Part shown: piece after piece, positions 1 through 7,270 of the stretch | Numbering within the stretch: the first letter of the stretch is position 1 | Layout: each line of letters starts with the position of its first letter | From: Solirubrobacteraceae bacterium | GTDB lineage: Bacteria; Actinomycetota; Thermoleophilia; Solirubrobacterales; Solirubrobacteraceae | Reading direction: 5' to 3' | DNA: 64,000 nucleotides | Assembly (NCBI GenBank): GCA_025449845.1 | Contig: JANWIP010000017.1 | Location: forward strand, 186,001 to 250,000 | Position numbers and translations under genes: made by a program | Notes under the pieces: generated by a model | Databases searched by the model: none | The model's input: the letters and a program-made list of their open reading frames with translations, nothing else | What the model was told of the DNA's origin: nothing

Positions 1-85
1 GAGGGGGAACATCGGAAAGCCACTGTGCACCTGATCGGGCATGAGTGGAGTCTAGGGCGTACCAACCTTCTGACACCAGTCCTCA

Positions 86-105
86 GGCTGGCTTGCTGGC
101 CAGCC
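86..105 (-). terminator. Possible hairpin after the methyltransferase gene
   Basis: Perfect 7-bp stem GGCTGGC (86-92) / GCCAGCC (99-105) with a 6-nt loop, just past the stop codon of the minus-strand methyltransferase that ends at 116. No T-tract follows on either strand, so a role in termination is only a guess. I recognise nothing else in bases 1-115. Confidence 0.3.
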
Positions 106-115
106 CGACGTACTG

Positions 116-1021
116 CTAGAGCGGCTTTTTGGCCGACACCATGAGGTTGTAGAAGATCGCCGGCGGCAGCCGCGACTCGAGCACTCGGCGGTCGACCCGC
201 TGCAGCGCAAGGTAGCCACGGTAGGCGTACCACTTCCACGCCCACGGCACCTCATTGGGATCAGCGGTGGCCTCCAAGGTGCGGTTGGTCCAGCCAAACC
301 AGTTGGCCAGCAGCTCCTCGCCGATGACCCGCACGTCGCTCAGGCCCGCGCCGCGCGCCATCTCCGACAGTTCGCCAGGCGCAAAGGCATGCACGTCCAC
401 GACGCTCTCAAGCGCTGCGTCGGGCGCACCACCCTCGGCCGGCGGAGCAGGACCGGCACGCATCACGCGGCGCCACAGCGGCGCGACAGCGGTAGCCGCG
501 CGCTTGGGTACCGTGGCGAGACGGTCGCCGTAGCGGGACGGCTCGCCGGCGAACAGCACCGTGCCGCCGGGGCGCAGCACGCGCTCGAACTCTCGCCACG
601 CGGTGGGCAGGTCCGGGATGTGATGCAGCACCGCGTGGCCGAGCACCAGATCGAAGCTCTCATCCGGGAAAGGCAGCGCCTCGGCGTCGGCGGCTGCCGT
701 GCTCACCTCGAGCCCGAGACGTTGCGCATTGGCGCTGAGCGCGGCCAGCATGCCGGGGGAGATGTCGCTGCACGTGGCCTGTTCGATGACCCCCGCGCGC
801 ATCAGGTTGAGCGTGAAATAGCCCGTGCCGGAGCCGATCTCCAGGGAGCTCTCGAAGGGGCCGGGGTGTGCGCCCAGGACCTTGCGTACCTTCTGCAGCA
901 CCTGCTCGCCACCGAGCTCGCCGAAGTCGATACCCCACTTGGAGTCGTAGTGATCGGCCGCCACATCGTGGTAGCGCGTGTTGACTTCGCGGATCTCCTC
1001 GGCACTGAGAACGGGGGGCAT
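116..1021 (-). CDS. Class I SAM-dependent methyltransferase
   Basis: 301 aa. This is a cytosolic methyltransferase of the Methyltransf_11/25 type that transfers a methyl group from S-adenosylmethionine to an unknown small-molecule acceptor. Motif I (EIGSGTG, residues 61-67) forms the SAM pocket; an acidic residue in CSDIS ends strand 2; ADAEALPFPDESFDLV is the classical motif around the adenine; and VLRPGGTVLF is the post-core strand. The C-terminal third (after about residue 190) is variable and probably holds the substrate-specific cap. It is transcribed away from a second, unrelated methyltransferase; the short divergent region holds two copies of a palindromic repeat. The substrate cannot be inferred. 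Confidence 0.85.
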   Translation of the reverse strand: MPPVLSAEEIREVNTRYHDVAADHYDSKWGIDFGELGGEQVLQKVRKVLGAHPGPFESSLEIGSGTGYFTLNLMRAGVIEQATCSDISPGMLAALSANAQRLGLEVSTAAADAEALPFPDESFDLVLGHAVLHHIPDLPTAWREFERVLRPGGTVLFAGEPSRYGDRLATVPKRAATAVAPLWRRVMRAGPAPPAEGGAPDAALESVVDVHAFAPGELSEMARGAGLSDVRVIGEELLANWFGWTNRTLEATADPNEVPWAWKWYAYRGYLALQRVDRRVLESRLPPAIFYNLMVSAKKPL

Positions 1022-1052
1022 GGCGAGGGCACCATATACTCGCGCGGCAGTA

Positions 1053-1162
1053 GAGGGTGGCGCAGCTGGCCGCAGGCCGGCGAGCCGGGCCCCTCTTTTT
1101 CAGATTTCGGGTGGCGCAGCTGGCCGCAGGCCGGCGAGCCGGGCCCTCTTTTTTTCAGATTC
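1053..1162 (+). repeat. Tandem pair of GC-rich palindromic elements (family member 1)
   Basis: Two near-identical units in direct tandem, 1053-1108 and 1109-1162. Each starts (G)GGTGGCGCAGCTGGCC, passes through GCCGGCGAGCCGGG and ends CCCTCTTTTT-CAGATT. Each can fold back through GGCC/GGCC and GAGGG/CCCTC arms. Related units occur at 11222, 42111 and 46468, always on the plus strand. The pair fills the space between two divergent methyltransferase genes; a reading frame passes through it, but the likely gene starts follow it. Confidence 0.8.
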
Positions 1163-1163
1163 C

Positions 1164-1973
1164 GTGTCCGCCCCCGCGCCTCACTTCACCCAGCAGCACC
1201 AGCCCGAGGGCGTGCCGCCGCTTGAGCTCACGGGCGAGCGCACGCTGCCGGACGTGCCCGAGGAGAACTACTGGTACCGCCGCCACCTGGCCGTTTACGA
1301 ATGGATCGCGGCGCGCACGCGCGGGCAGCGCGTGATCGACATGGCCTGCGGCGAGGGCTATGGCTCGAACCTGCTCGCCAGCACCGCCGCGAGCGTGGTC
1401 GGGGTCGATGCCAACCCCGAGGCGCACGAGCACGCTCGGCTGCGCTACCAGCGCGAGAACCTGCGCTTCGCCCGCGATCTCGTCGAAAGCTTCAACGAGC
1501 CCTGCGACGCGGTTGTATTCCTTCAGACGATCGAGCATCTTAAAAACCCAGGCGCGGTGCTTGAGCACTTCAGCTCGCTCATCGCCGCGGGAGGAATGCA
1601 AGAGGGGGAGGGGGGCCGCTCGGCCGCTGTCTACCTCTCGACCCCGAACGTGCTCACGCTGGCGCCAAAGGGCGCGCCGCGCTCGGATAACCCCTGGCAT
1701 GTGCACGAGTACAAGGCGAGCGAATTCCAAGCGCTCTGCACGGGCCACTTCGGCACAGTTGAGATGTATGGCCTCTTCCATGCGCGCAAGCTGCGCGTGC
1801 ACCAGCTTGCGCTGAAGCTCGGTTGGGATTCGATCCATCCCCGTCTGGGTCTCACCGCGCGCTTCTACGACTGGTTCACGCCGGCTATCGCGTCCTCGGA
1901 CTTCGCGCTGCGCTCAGCTGCTGAGGCCGATCTGGATCGCGCGCTCGATTTCATCGCGGTGTGCCGGGCATGA
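1164..1973 (+). CDS. Class I SAM-dependent methyltransferase (Methyltransf_23 type)
   Basis: 269 aa from a GTG at 1164; a second GTG at 1212 (reading VPPLELTGER) is also possible. The frame is open upstream to 978, but that part only translates the two palindromic repeats, so I exclude it. Motif I is DMACGEGYG (residues 59-67), followed by the acidic VGVDANPEA and VVFLQTIEHL. The region around YLSTPNVLTL resembles methyltransferases placed in cell-surface glycan clusters. It ends at TGA 1971-1973 and the next gene, a GH57 enzyme, continues in the same frame with almost no gap, so the two are probably co-transcribed. The acceptor is unknown. Confidence 0.8.
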   Translation: MSAPAPHFTQQHQPEGVPPLELTGERTLPDVPEENYWYRRHLAVYEWIAARTRGQRVIDMACGEGYGSNLLASTAASVVGVDANPEAHEHARLRYQRENLRFARDLVESFNEPCDAVVFLQTIEHLKNPGAVLEHFSSLIAAGGMQEGEGGRSAAVYLSTPNVLTLAPKGAPRSDNPWHVHEYKASEFQALCTGHFGTVEMYGLFHARKLRVHQLALKLGWDSIHPRLGLTARFYDWFTPAIASSDFALRSAAEADLDRALDFIAVCRA

Positions 1974-2036
1974 GGTGATCGGATCCCGTCACCCGCCCCC
2001 AACACCGGCGCGCTCGCCATCGTCCTGCACACGCAC

Positions 2037-3410
2037 ATGCCCTACGTCGAGGGCTTTGGAACCTGGCCTTTCGGCGAGGAGTGGCTGTGGGAGGCCATCA
2101 CCTCGAGCTATCTGCCGCTGCTGGGGTTGCTCGAAGCCGGGGCGCCGCTGACGCTCTCGCTCACGCCCGTCCTCTGCGATCAGCTCGAAGGCGACGGGGT
2201 GGCCGAGCGCTACAGGGCCTTCCTCGATGTGGTCCGCCGCCACACTCACCACGAGGACGCGCGCGGGTTGCGCGCGGGGGGACACGACGCCCTCTCGGAC
2301 GAGGTGCTGCGCTCGTGGGGGGACTACGAGCGGGCGCTGCTGCGCTTCGCCGAGCTGGATGGCGATCTGCTGGGTGCGCTCGCGCCCTATGCGCAGTGGA
2401 CCTCCTCGGCCACGCATGCCGTCCTGCCGCTGCTTGCCACCGACGCCGGCTTGGACGCGCAGGTCACTACTGGTATTGATTCCCACCGCGCGCGCTTTGG
2501 GCGGGTGGGAGCCGATTGGCGCGGCGGTTTCTGGCTGCCCGAGTGCGCGCACGCGCCCTGGCTTGAGCCCACGCTCGCGGATGCTGGCGTGCACGCGAGT
2601 TGCGTTGAGCTGACCAACGCCTTCGGGCCTGACTCGCCGCGGCACCTGCAGCCGCTGCTGGGCGACGCCGGTGTGCGGTTGGTGCCGATTGACCGCGCCA
2701 CCATGTCCTTGGTGTGGAGCGATAGCGGTTATCCGGCGCATCGTGACTATCGCGACTACCACCACCACACCATCCATCACCACAACCCTTGGGCCAACCA
2801 CGGTGGGGGTTACGACCACGCGCGGGCGCTTGCGCTGGCTCGCGCTCATGCCGTGGATTTTGTCGCACGCACGCGCGCGCGGCTTGAGCGTCTGGGCGGC
2901 GGTCTGCCGGGTGGCGGGCTTGCCGTCTGCGCGCTTGACACCGAGCTGCTGGGGCACTGGTGGTATGAGGGCGGCGCCTGGCTCTCCTACGTGGTGGAGG
3001 AGTGTGCCTCGCAGGGTCTTGAGCTTGTGCGGCTTGACGATGCGCTGGAGCGCTTTGAGCCGGCGCCTGCCGCGGGGGTCTGGCGCGATCCCGAGCAGGT
3101 CAGCACCTGGGGTGAGCATGGGGATCTCTCGACCTGGTCCTCGCCTGTGGTCGCGGAGATGGCCTTCGCTATACGGGCGGCAGAACTGGCCGCGGAGCGC
3201 GCCGGCTCGGGTCTCGGTCCGGCGGGGCTGCGCCAGCTGCTTGCCTTGCAGTCCTCGGACTGGGCTTTCATGGTCTCGCGTGGTCTGGCCGTGCCTTATG
3301 CGCGGCAGCGTTTTGACGAGCATCGTCAGGGGCTCTCTGACGCCTTGTGTCAGGGACGCGATGCGAGCGTTGGGCCATTGCGCAACCTTGCTGTTCACGC
3401 GCGTCTCTGA
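2037..3410 (+). CDS. GH57 1,4-alpha-glucan branching enzyme-like protein
   Basis: 457 aa counted from the first ATG. GH57 enzymes cut and re-join alpha-1,4-glucan chains to make the alpha-1,6 branches of glycogen. The catalytic pair of the family is visible: the nucleophile Glu in GFWLPECAHAP (about residue 169) and the acid Asp in CALDTELLGHWWYEGG (about residue 301). The start is odd. Conserved family sequence (LAIVLHTH, including a His of the N-terminal HxH motif) lies upstream of this ATG in the same frame, yet no ATG, GTG or TTG exists in frame between it and the TGA at 1971. A GTG at 1975 is out of frame by one missing base. So either a base is missing in the C-rich stretch 1985-2000, the gene uses a rare start codon, or it is inactivated. 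Confidence 0.85.
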   Translation: MPYVEGFGTWPFGEEWLWEAITSSYLPLLGLLEAGAPLTLSLTPVLCDQLEGDGVAERYRAFLDVVRRHTHHEDARGLRAGGHDALSDEVLRSWGDYERALLRFAELDGDLLGALAPYAQWTSSATHAVLPLLATDAGLDAQVTTGIDSHRARFGRVGADWRGGFWLPECAHAPWLEPTLADAGVHASCVELTNAFGPDSPRHLQPLLGDAGVRLVPIDRATMSLVWSDSGYPAHRDYRDYHHHTIHHHNPWANHGGGYDHARALALARAHAVDFVARTRARLERLGGGLPGGGLAVCALDTELLGHWWYEGGAWLSYVVEECASQGLELVRLDDALERFEPAPAAGVWRDPEQVSTWGEHGDLSTWSSPVVAEMAFAIRAAELAAERAGSGLGPAGLRQLLALQSSDWAFMVSRGLAVPYARQRFDEHRQGLSDALCQGRDASVGPLRNLAVHARL

Positions 3411-3449
3411 TCCCAGCGAAGTGTCGTGGGTCGCGGCTATGCTCGCGCG

Positions 3450-4406
3450 GTGCTCTATTTTGTAGATGAGAGTGGAATTGATCTAAAGAAGGCCCCCTGT
3501 TCCGTACTTGCATGCGTAGGGGTCGAGGAGGCAAATGTTTGGCCTTTTGCTCAGGCTTTCCTGAAGCTCAAGGGGGATGTCTTACGCTTCCCTCCTAGCC
3601 AGGCCTACGATGCCAAGGGAACGAAGCTACTCAGGAGTCGCATCTTCAAGCTGGCTGTGGCGGCTGCTCCTCTTTCTGGGTCAGATCGCGCCGCTGCTAT
3701 TGACGTCCTGCTTGAGAAGAATGCTCGTGGCGAAGATGCGGGTTTGGAAGAACTGGCCGCGCTTGCTCAGGCAAAGCTCGTATTCGTAGACAGGGCTCTA
3801 GATCTTGCCAGCCAGTTTGGCATGACGATCTTTGCGTCAATCGTGCCTCGCGACGCGCCGCAGCAGCGCGATGCCTCTTTCTTGCGCAAGGACTTCGCGT
3901 ATCTATTCGAGCGCATTCATTGCCACATATGCGATGGGGCCGATCATGCGCATGGTGTGCTTATCTTCGATGAGCAAGACAAGGCATTGTCACTGGGCCT
4001 CATGGATCAGATCCATCGGTATTTCGTCGAGACCGATCGAGGCAAGCAGCGCGCCGAACGCATGATCCCAATGCCGTTCTTCGTGCATTCCGAGTTGACT
4101 CCCGCTATACAACTTGCCGATGTCGTGGCCTACATAATCAACTGGGGTCTCAGAATGCTACGCATGCCCGAGGCGGCCCGAGCTGAGCTGAAACCGCTGG
4201 CAGACAAGGTCTTCGGGCTTCGCTACCAGGGCAAGCGGGTTCCTGTCGCGCGCCGCATCAGCGCCCGCAAGGAGCCGATTTGGGGTATCGCATACATTGA
4301 GGATCTTCGGCCGCACGGCGAGAAGCCGCAGCTTGATTTTGGGCGGGACGTAGACGCAACTGAAGGAACGGTCGGTGTCTCGAAACACGCGCCCTCAAAG
4401 GCATAA
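3450..4406 (+). CDS. DUF3800 domain protein
   Basis: 318 aa from GTG 3450, which gives the family-typical start MLYFVDESG; a GTG at 3426 would add eight residues. DUF3800 proteins have an RNase H-like fold with conserved acidic residues and often sit near mobile or defence genes; their biochemical role is not established. Visible conserved acids are DES near the N-terminus, IFDEQD in the middle, and the C-terminal IQLADVVAYIINW block, where the Asp is typical. Base composition is visibly less G+C-rich than both neighbours and codon use is more relaxed, which suggests transfer. It stands alone between GH57 and a convergent acyltransferase. Confidence 0.8.
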   Translation: MLYFVDESGIDLKKAPCSVLACVGVEEANVWPFAQAFLKLKGDVLRFPPSQAYDAKGTKLLRSRIFKLAVAAAPLSGSDRAAAIDVLLEKNARGEDAGLEELAALAQAKLVFVDRALDLASQFGMTIFASIVPRDAPQQRDASFLRKDFAYLFERIHCHICDGADHAHGVLIFDEQDKALSLGLMDQIHRYFVETDRGKQRAERMIPMPFFVHSELTPAIQLADVVAYIINWGLRMLRMPEAARAELKPLADKVFGLRYQGKRVPVARRISARKEPIWGIAYIEDLRPHGEKPQLDFGRDVDATEGTVGVSKHAPSKA

Positions 4407-4482
4407 AAAAAGGGAGTGCCCCGTTGCCGAGACAAACCCTTCGACGAAAATGCTAGCAAAGCTATCGGGCTTCCGCAAGCGT

Positions 4483-5085
4483 CTAGGATTCCCATCGTAA
4501 GGTCTTCGGCTCATCACGCATGCGGATCAGCTTGGCGGGGACGCCGCCGACGACGGCGTTGGCGGGCACGTCCTTGGTGACGACCGCGTTGGTGCCGATG
4601 ATCGCGTTGTCGCCGACCGCTACGCCGCGCAGGATGCAGGCGCCGTAGCCCATCCACACGTTGCTGCCGACCTTCACGTCGCGCTTGTAGATGCCCTGTA
4701 GGCGGATGGGGCGCTCGACCTCTACTACGCCGTGGTCGAAGTCGATCAGCATCACGCGGTCGGCCATGATGCACTCGCGGCCGATCTCCACGTGCTGGTA
4801 GGCGGAGATCGTGCACTCCTGGCCCATCACCGTCTTGGCGCCGATGCGCACCTCGCCCTCGTGCACGCGGATCTTGCTGTCGTGGCCGATCCAGGTCCAG
4901 CGCCCGATGTAGAGCTTTGCGTTGGGGCCGATCTCGAACTTCACACCGGGGCAGATGAAGCAGATGCCGTCGGTCACTAGGCGTCCGCGCCAGCGCAGCT
5001 TCAGCCACAGCCAGCGCACGCCGAGCAGGGCGTAGTGGCGGTTGAGCATGTTGTTCTTGCGCATCCAGCGCCAGGTCTGTGTCAC
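4483..5085 (-). CDS. Hexapeptide-repeat (left-handed beta-helix) acyltransferase
   Basis: 200 aa. Member of the LbetaH acetyl/acyltransferase superfamily, which transfers acetyl or other acyl groups from CoA to sugars. The [LIV]-G-x4 repeats are plain: FEIGPNAKLYIG, VRIGAKTVMGQ, VEIGRECIMA and VKVGSNVWMGYGACI; the C-terminal VVTKDVPANAVVGGVPAK is the standard xenobiotic/sugar acetyltransferase tail. HGVVEVERPI contains the loop with a likely catalytic His. The gene is divergent from meaB with only 26 nt between the starts. The acceptor is probably a surface-glycan sugar, inferred only from the family. Confidence 0.85.
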   Translation of the reverse strand: MTQTWRWMRKNNMLNRHYALLGVRWLWLKLRWRGRLVTDGICFICPGVKFEIGPNAKLYIGRWTWIGHDSKIRVHEGEVRIGAKTVMGQECTISAYQHVEIGRECIMADRVMLIDFDHGVVEVERPIRLQGIYKRDVKVGSNVWMGYGACILRGVAVGDNAIIGTNAVVTKDVPANAVVGGVPAKLIRMRDEPKTLRWES

Positions 5086-5111
5086 GGGCGGGCATCCTAG
5101 ATACTTCGCGC

Positions 5112-6092
5112 ATGGAGTCCACGCTTGCTCAGCGACTGCTCGCCGGCGACCGCCGCGCGCTTGCGCGGGCCATCTCGCTCGTCGAGGACGATCATCCCGA
5201 CGGTTGGGCGCTCGTGCGGGAGATCTACCCGCATACGGGCAAGGCTGCCGTGTTTGGTTTCACCGGGCCTCCTGGGGTGGGCAAGTCCACGCTGATCGGC
5301 GCGCTTACCAAGGCCCGGCGCGAGGCCGGTCGGACGGTGGGAGTGCTCTCGATCGATCCTTCTTCCCCTTTTACGCAGGGGGCGCTGTTGGGGGATCGCA
5401 TACGGCTCTCCGCGCACTTCCTCGATCCGGGGGTGTTCATTCGCTCGATGGCCAATCGCGGGGCTCTGGGCGGGCTCTCGGAGGCCGCTTTGCAGGCCGC
5501 GCTGCTGCTCGATGCCTCCGGGCGTGAGGATGTGTTTGTGGAGACCGTCGGCGTTGGGCAGGCCGAGATCGACATCATCGATCATGCTGACACGATTGTG
5601 CTGGTGCTCATGCCCGGCTCGGGCGATTCGATTCAGGCGCTCAAGGCCGGCGTCATGGAGATCCCTGACGTGATCGTCATCAACAAGGCCGATCATCCGC
5701 TCACCGACACCATGGTGCGCGAGATTCGTGGCGTGCTCGCGCTGGCCAATCTCGATCGCTCCGAGGAGGAGGTGCGCTCGCGCTGGCGCGTGCCGATCGT
5801 CAAGACCGAGGCCACGCATAACCGTGGCATCGATGAGCTGGTGGAGCGTCTGGACGAGCACCGCGCGCACATCCTTGCCGCCGGCCAGCTCGCCGAGCGT
5901 CGTAGGCGCAATCTGCACAATGAGGTGCTGGCCATCGCCACCGCGCGTATGCGGCGGCGCCTGGAAGGGGAGCTGGCCGAGGATGCTCGCTTTCAGGAGC
6001 TGCTGCTGGAGGTTGTGGAGCGGCGTCTTGATCCGGCCAGCGCTGCTACGGAGTTGCTTGAGCGCGCCGCTGCGCCCGCGTCCGGTGAGTGA
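5112..6092 (+). CDS. meaB: Methylmalonyl-CoA mutase-associated GTPase MeaB
   Basis: 326 aa from ATG 5112 (reading MESTLAQRLL). MeaB is a G3E-family GTPase chaperone that loads adenosylcobalamin into methylmalonyl-CoA mutase and protects the enzyme. The P-loop is GPPGVGKS (residues 52-59); the switch region is VETVGVGQAEIDI; base recognition is VINKADH. The C-terminal helix rich in Arg/Glu is the dimerisation arm. A free-standing B12-binding mutase domain is encoded 4.7 kb downstream (10753), so both serve the same propionyl-CoA to succinyl-CoA route, although the large catalytic mutase subunit is not in the window. Confidence 0.95.
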   Translation: MESTLAQRLLAGDRRALARAISLVEDDHPDGWALVREIYPHTGKAAVFGFTGPPGVGKSTLIGALTKARREAGRTVGVLSIDPSSPFTQGALLGDRIRLSAHFLDPGVFIRSMANRGALGGLSEAALQAALLLDASGREDVFVETVGVGQAEIDIIDHADTIVLVLMPGSGDSIQALKAGVMEIPDVIVINKADHPLTDTMVREIRGVLALANLDRSEEEVRSRWRVPIVKTEATHNRGIDELVERLDEHRAHILAAGQLAERRRRNLHNEVLAIATARMRRRLEGELAEDARFQELLLEVVERRLDPASAATELLERAAAPASGE

Positions 6093-6098
6093 GGCCGG

Positions 6099-6114
6099 CC
6101 GGCCGCGCGGCCGG
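6099..6114. terminator. Hairpin between convergent meaB and acyl-CoA dehydrogenase genes
   Basis: A perfect 16-base palindrome, CCGGCCG-CG-CGGCCGG, sits between two genes that end facing each other (stops at 6092 and 6125). The sequence TCTGCGTTCTTC follows on the plus strand, a weak T-rich tail. Placement favours a bidirectional terminator. Confidence 0.5.
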
Positions 6115-6124
6115 TCTGCGTTCT

Positions 6125-7270
6125 TCAGGCCCCCAGCGCCCTAGCGATCACCATCTGCTGCACCTCGTCGGTGCCCTCGCCGATCGTCAGGATCTTGGCG
6201 TCGCGATAGAAGCGGCACACGGGGTACTCCTCGATGTAGCCATAGCCACCGTGGATCTGCACCGCCTCCTCGGCGCAGCGCACCGCCAGGCGGCCGGTCT
6301 TGAGCTTGGCCTGGGCGGCGGTGAGGGTGAAGTTGCGCCCGGCGTCCTTCTCGCGCGCGGCCTTGTAGACCAGCAGGCGGGCTGCCTCGATCTCGGTGAC
6401 CATGTCGGCCAGCTTGGCCTGGATCGCCTGGAACTTGCTGATCGGCTTGCCAAAGGCCTTGCGCTCCTTGGCGTACTTCAGCGCTTCGTCGAGCGCGCCC
6501 TGCGCGAGGCCCACGCCCATCGCGGCCACGCCGATGCGGCCGATGTCGAGGATGTGCAGGAACTGCTTGAAGCCTGCGCCGCGGGGGCCGAGCAGGTTCT
6601 CCTCGGGCACGCGGCAGTCGCTGAACGTGAGCGGGCGCGTGTCGCTGGCGTTCCAGCCCATCTTGCGGTAGGGCGTGCCCTGCTCGTAACCCGCTGTGCC
6701 GTTGGGCACCAGCAGGTTGCTGATCTCCTCCGGGTTATCCGCGTTGCCGCTGCGGGCGGTGATGCAGACTACGCCGGAGATGTCCGTGCCGGCGTTGGTG
6801 ATGAACTGCTTGGCGCCGTTGATAGTCCATTCGCCGTCCTGCAGGCTTGCGCGCGTGCGCGTGTTGCCGGCGTCGCTGCCCGCCTCCGGCTCGGTCAGGC
6901 CGAAGGCGCCCAGTCGCTCGCCGCTGCACAGCCGCGGCATCCACTCCTGCTTCTGCTGCTCACTGCCGAACAGGTAGATCGGCTGCGTGCCCAGCGACGT
7001 GTGGGCGCAGAGCGTGATCGCCACCGAGCTGTCCACGCGCGTCAGCTCCTCGACTGCCAGAGCGTAGGCCAGTGTGTCGCCGCCTCCGCCGCCGTACTCC
7101 TGCGGGAAGGGGATGCCCATCAGGCCTAGCTTGCCCAGCTTGCTGACGATCTCGTACGGGAAGGACTTCGTGCGGTCGAGCTCCTCGGCCACCGGCGCCA
7201 CCTCGCCTTCGGCGAAGTCCCGCACCGTCTTGCGGATCAGCTCGTGCTCAGCGGATAGGTCGAAGTTCAT
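6125..7270 (-). CDS. Acyl-CoA dehydrogenase
   Basis: 381 aa, normal length for the family. FAD enzyme that makes the alpha-beta double bond in acyl-CoA and passes electrons to ETF. Signatures: FGLTEPEAGSDAGN (acyl-CoA/FAD contact), the QFITNAG segment, IHGGYGYIEEYPV and IGEGTDEVQQMV near the C-terminus, where the catalytic Glu of short/medium-chain enzymes is expected (EGT). It starts four bases inside the end of pepA (ATGA-type overlap), so the two are translationally coupled. The ETF subunits and ETF-QO that take its electrons are encoded 4-8 kb away. Confidence 0.93.
   Translation of the reverse strand: MNFDLSAEHELIRKTVRDFAEGEVAPVAEELDRTKSFPYEIVSKLGKLGLMGIPFPQEYGGGGGDTLAYALAVEELTRVDSSVAITLCAHTSLGTQPIYLFGSEQQKQEWMPRLCSGERLGAFGLTEPEAGSDAGNTRTRASLQDGEWTINGAKQFITNAGTDISGVVCITARSGNADNPEEISNLLVPNGTAGYEQGTPYRKMGWNASDTRPLTFSDCRVPEENLLGPRGAGFKQFLHILDIGRIGVAAMGVGLAQGALDEALKYAKERKAFGKPISKFQAIQAKLADMVTEIEAARLLVYKAAREKDAGRNFTLTAAQAKLKTGRLAVRCAEEAVQIHGGYGYIEEYPVCRFYRDAKILTIGEGTDEVQQMVIARALGA

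Noticed and set aside
389-1225. Long plus-strand open frame opposite the first methyltransferase
   Set aside because: It is antisense to a gene with clear SAM-binding motifs, has His/Arg-rich composition typical of shadow frames in G+C-rich DNA, and shows no family pattern.
1989-3398. 469-codon minus-strand open frame opposite GH57
   Set aside because: The plus strand has both GH57 catalytic motifs; the minus frame is Arg/Gln/His-rich noise.
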